Assembly (NCBI RefSeq): GCF_004000765.1
Contig: NZ_BILW01000005.1
Coordinates: 1 to 64,000 of the forward strand
DNA length: 64,000 nt
Origin: Paenibacillus chondroitinus NBRC 15376
GTDB taxonomy: Bacteria > Bacillota > Bacilli > Paenibacillales > NBRC-103111
Direction: 5' to 3'
Shown: positions 63,060 to 64,000 of the stretch, piece after piece
Layout: every line of letters starts with the position of its first letter
Position numbering within the stretch: position 1 is the stretch's first letter
The notes under the pieces: model-generated
The model's database searches: none
What the model was told of the DNA's origin: nothing
What the model saw: the letters and a program-made list of their open reading frames with translations, nothing else
Made by a program: the position numbers and the translations under genes

Positions 63060-64000
63060 TTGTTTCATCATGTGACGGTACTAAAAGAAGAATCAGTTGA
63101 AGGTTTACATATAAAGCCTGATGGCGTATACGTGGATTGTACGATGGGAGGCGCGGGGCATAGTTCCCTCATAGCTTCTAAATTAGGTCCTAATGGGTTA
63201 CTGATTGCCCTTGACCAGGACGATGTTGCTCTAGCTAACGCTCAAACCGTGCTCGCTCCTTACCTGGATCGTGTGAAAATCGTGAAAAGCAACTTCAGGG
63301 ATTTGGAGCAGGTGCTCATGAATGAGCCAAGAGCACTACGGGATGGGAAACCGCAAGTTGATGGGATTCTTTTCGATCTTGGCGTATCTTCTCCGCAGCT
63401 GGATGATGGCGAGAGAGGTTTCTCCTATCATCAAGATGCAGAGCTTGATATGAGAATGGATCGTACGACGGAACTAACCGCCAAAACGATCGTCAATGAA
63501 TGGGCTCCTGAGCGAATTGCAAAGATTTTGTTTGAATACGGGGAAGAGAAATTTTCACGGCGTATTGCAGGCGTCATAGCCGAAGCTCGTACCAAAGGGC
63601 CTATTGAAACCACAGGTGAGCTTGTTGAGCTGATTAAGGAAGGAATTCCTGCAGCCGCAAGAAGAACAGGCGGCCACCCGGCTAAGCGAAGTTTTCAAGC
63701 GCTGCGCATTGCGGTAAATGATGAGTTGGGCGCTTTTGAAGAAGCGTTGGAGCAATCTGTGAGATGTTTGGCTCCGGAGGGCAGAGTAGCGGTGATCACG
63801 TTCCATTCTTTGGAGGATCGCATCTGCAAGCAATTTTTCGTTAAAAATGTGGAGAAATGTACGTGCCCTCCGGCGTTTCCGATGTGTGTTTGCGATAAAT
63901 CCGGTGATCTTAAATTAGTAACACGCAAACCGATCATACCTAGTGAGCATGAACTTGAGGTGAACCAAAGAGCAAGATCCGCCAAATTACGTATTGCCGA
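63060..64000 (+). CDS. rsmH: 16S rRNA m4C1402 methyltransferase RsmH (cut by window end)
   Basis: TTG 63060, with AGGAGGACACC upstream, starts [17 protein letters not shown]. 313 codons are visible and no stop is reached; since the family is about 315 long, almost all is present. SAM motif [68 protein letters not shown]. It methylates C1402 in the 30S decoding centre and is co-transcribed with mraZ. Confidence 0.96.
   Translation, partial: MFHHVTVLKEESVEGLHIKPDGVYVDCTMGGAGHSSLIASKLGPNGLLIALDQDDVALANAQTVLAPYLDRVKIVKSNFRDLEQVLMNEPRALRDGKPQVDGILFDLGVSSPQLDDGERGFSYHQDAELDMRMDRTTELTAKTIVNEWAPERIAKILFEYGEEKFSRRIAGVIAEARTKGPIETTGELVELIKEGIPAAARRTGGHPAKRSFQALRIAVNDELGAFEEALEQSVRCLAPEGRVAVITFHSLEDRICKQFFVKNVEKCTCPPAFPMCVCDKSGDLKLVTRKPIIPSEHELEVNQRARSAKLRIA

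Overview
The window looks like a Bacillales chromosome of the Paenibacillaceae type. Three things point to this. The first is the conserved gene string yqeY-nfeD-floA-yqfC-yqfD-phoH-pgpH-ybeY-dgkA-cdd-era-yqzL-recO-yqfL-yqxD-dnaG-sigA-trmK-nif3. The second is the presence of sporulation genes (yqfC, yqfD, a YhcN/YlaJ lipoprotein, rsfA) and of bacillithiol synthesis (bshC). The third is the moderate GC content with many TTG/GTG starts behind AGGAGG-type ribosome sites. Most genes run on the + strand. I saw no tRNA, rRNA operon, CRISPR array, prophage or insertion sequence.

Layout. 1-3.8 kb: the end of sbcC, a trypsin-fold protease and a secreted GH26-type protein. 3.9-5.8 kb (-): a TetR domain fused in frame to an FAD oxidoreductase, with a palindrome over its own promoter. 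6-8.7 kb: rsgA, an Sm-like small protein, a HIT protein, rpsU and yqeY. 8.8-26.9 kb: the conserved replication, rRNA-processing and sporulation string, ending with sigA, trmK and nif3. 27.0-27.5 kb: the RNase P RNA gene. 27.6-29.5 kb (-): a subtilisin-type protease. 29.7-34.5 kb: a DUF3907 protein, a GH15-like protein, small proteins, a CNNM/CBS membrane protein and a lytic transglycosylase. 34.7-39.9 kb: cysteine desulfurase with thiI, a TerC-family protein, an MFS transporter (-) and a membrane protein. 40-45.3 kb: typA, ylaH, orphan small genes, a YhcN/YlaJ lipoprotein (-) and ylaK, as in the Bacillus yla region. 45.4-49.6 kb: unknown or envelope genes on the - strand and a MidA-type methyltransferase. 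49.9-52.1 kb: rsfA, panE and DUF3397. 52.5-58.1 kb: a complete oligopeptide ABC transporter. 58.3-64 kb: bshC, ahcY, a DUF4349 lipoprotein, then mraZ and rsmH at the start of the division/cell-wall cluster.

How the genes fit together. The central string supports genome replication and housekeeping transcription (dnaG, sigA, recO), ribosome maturation (era, ybeY, rsgA, rnpB, rsmH, typA) and the membrane and sporulation (floA, yqfC/D, dgkA, pgpH). The thiI/desulfurase pair and the bshC/ahcY genes concern sulfur handling. Of the observations, I consider the TetR-oxidoreductase fusion, with its embedded perfect ribosome-binding site and autoregulatory palindrome, the least ordinary. The next most interesting are several leader or small-RNA candidates, an unusual coiled-coil envelope protein, and the short-form adenosylhomocysteinase. 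No large undescribed system is evident; the window is mostly core genome.
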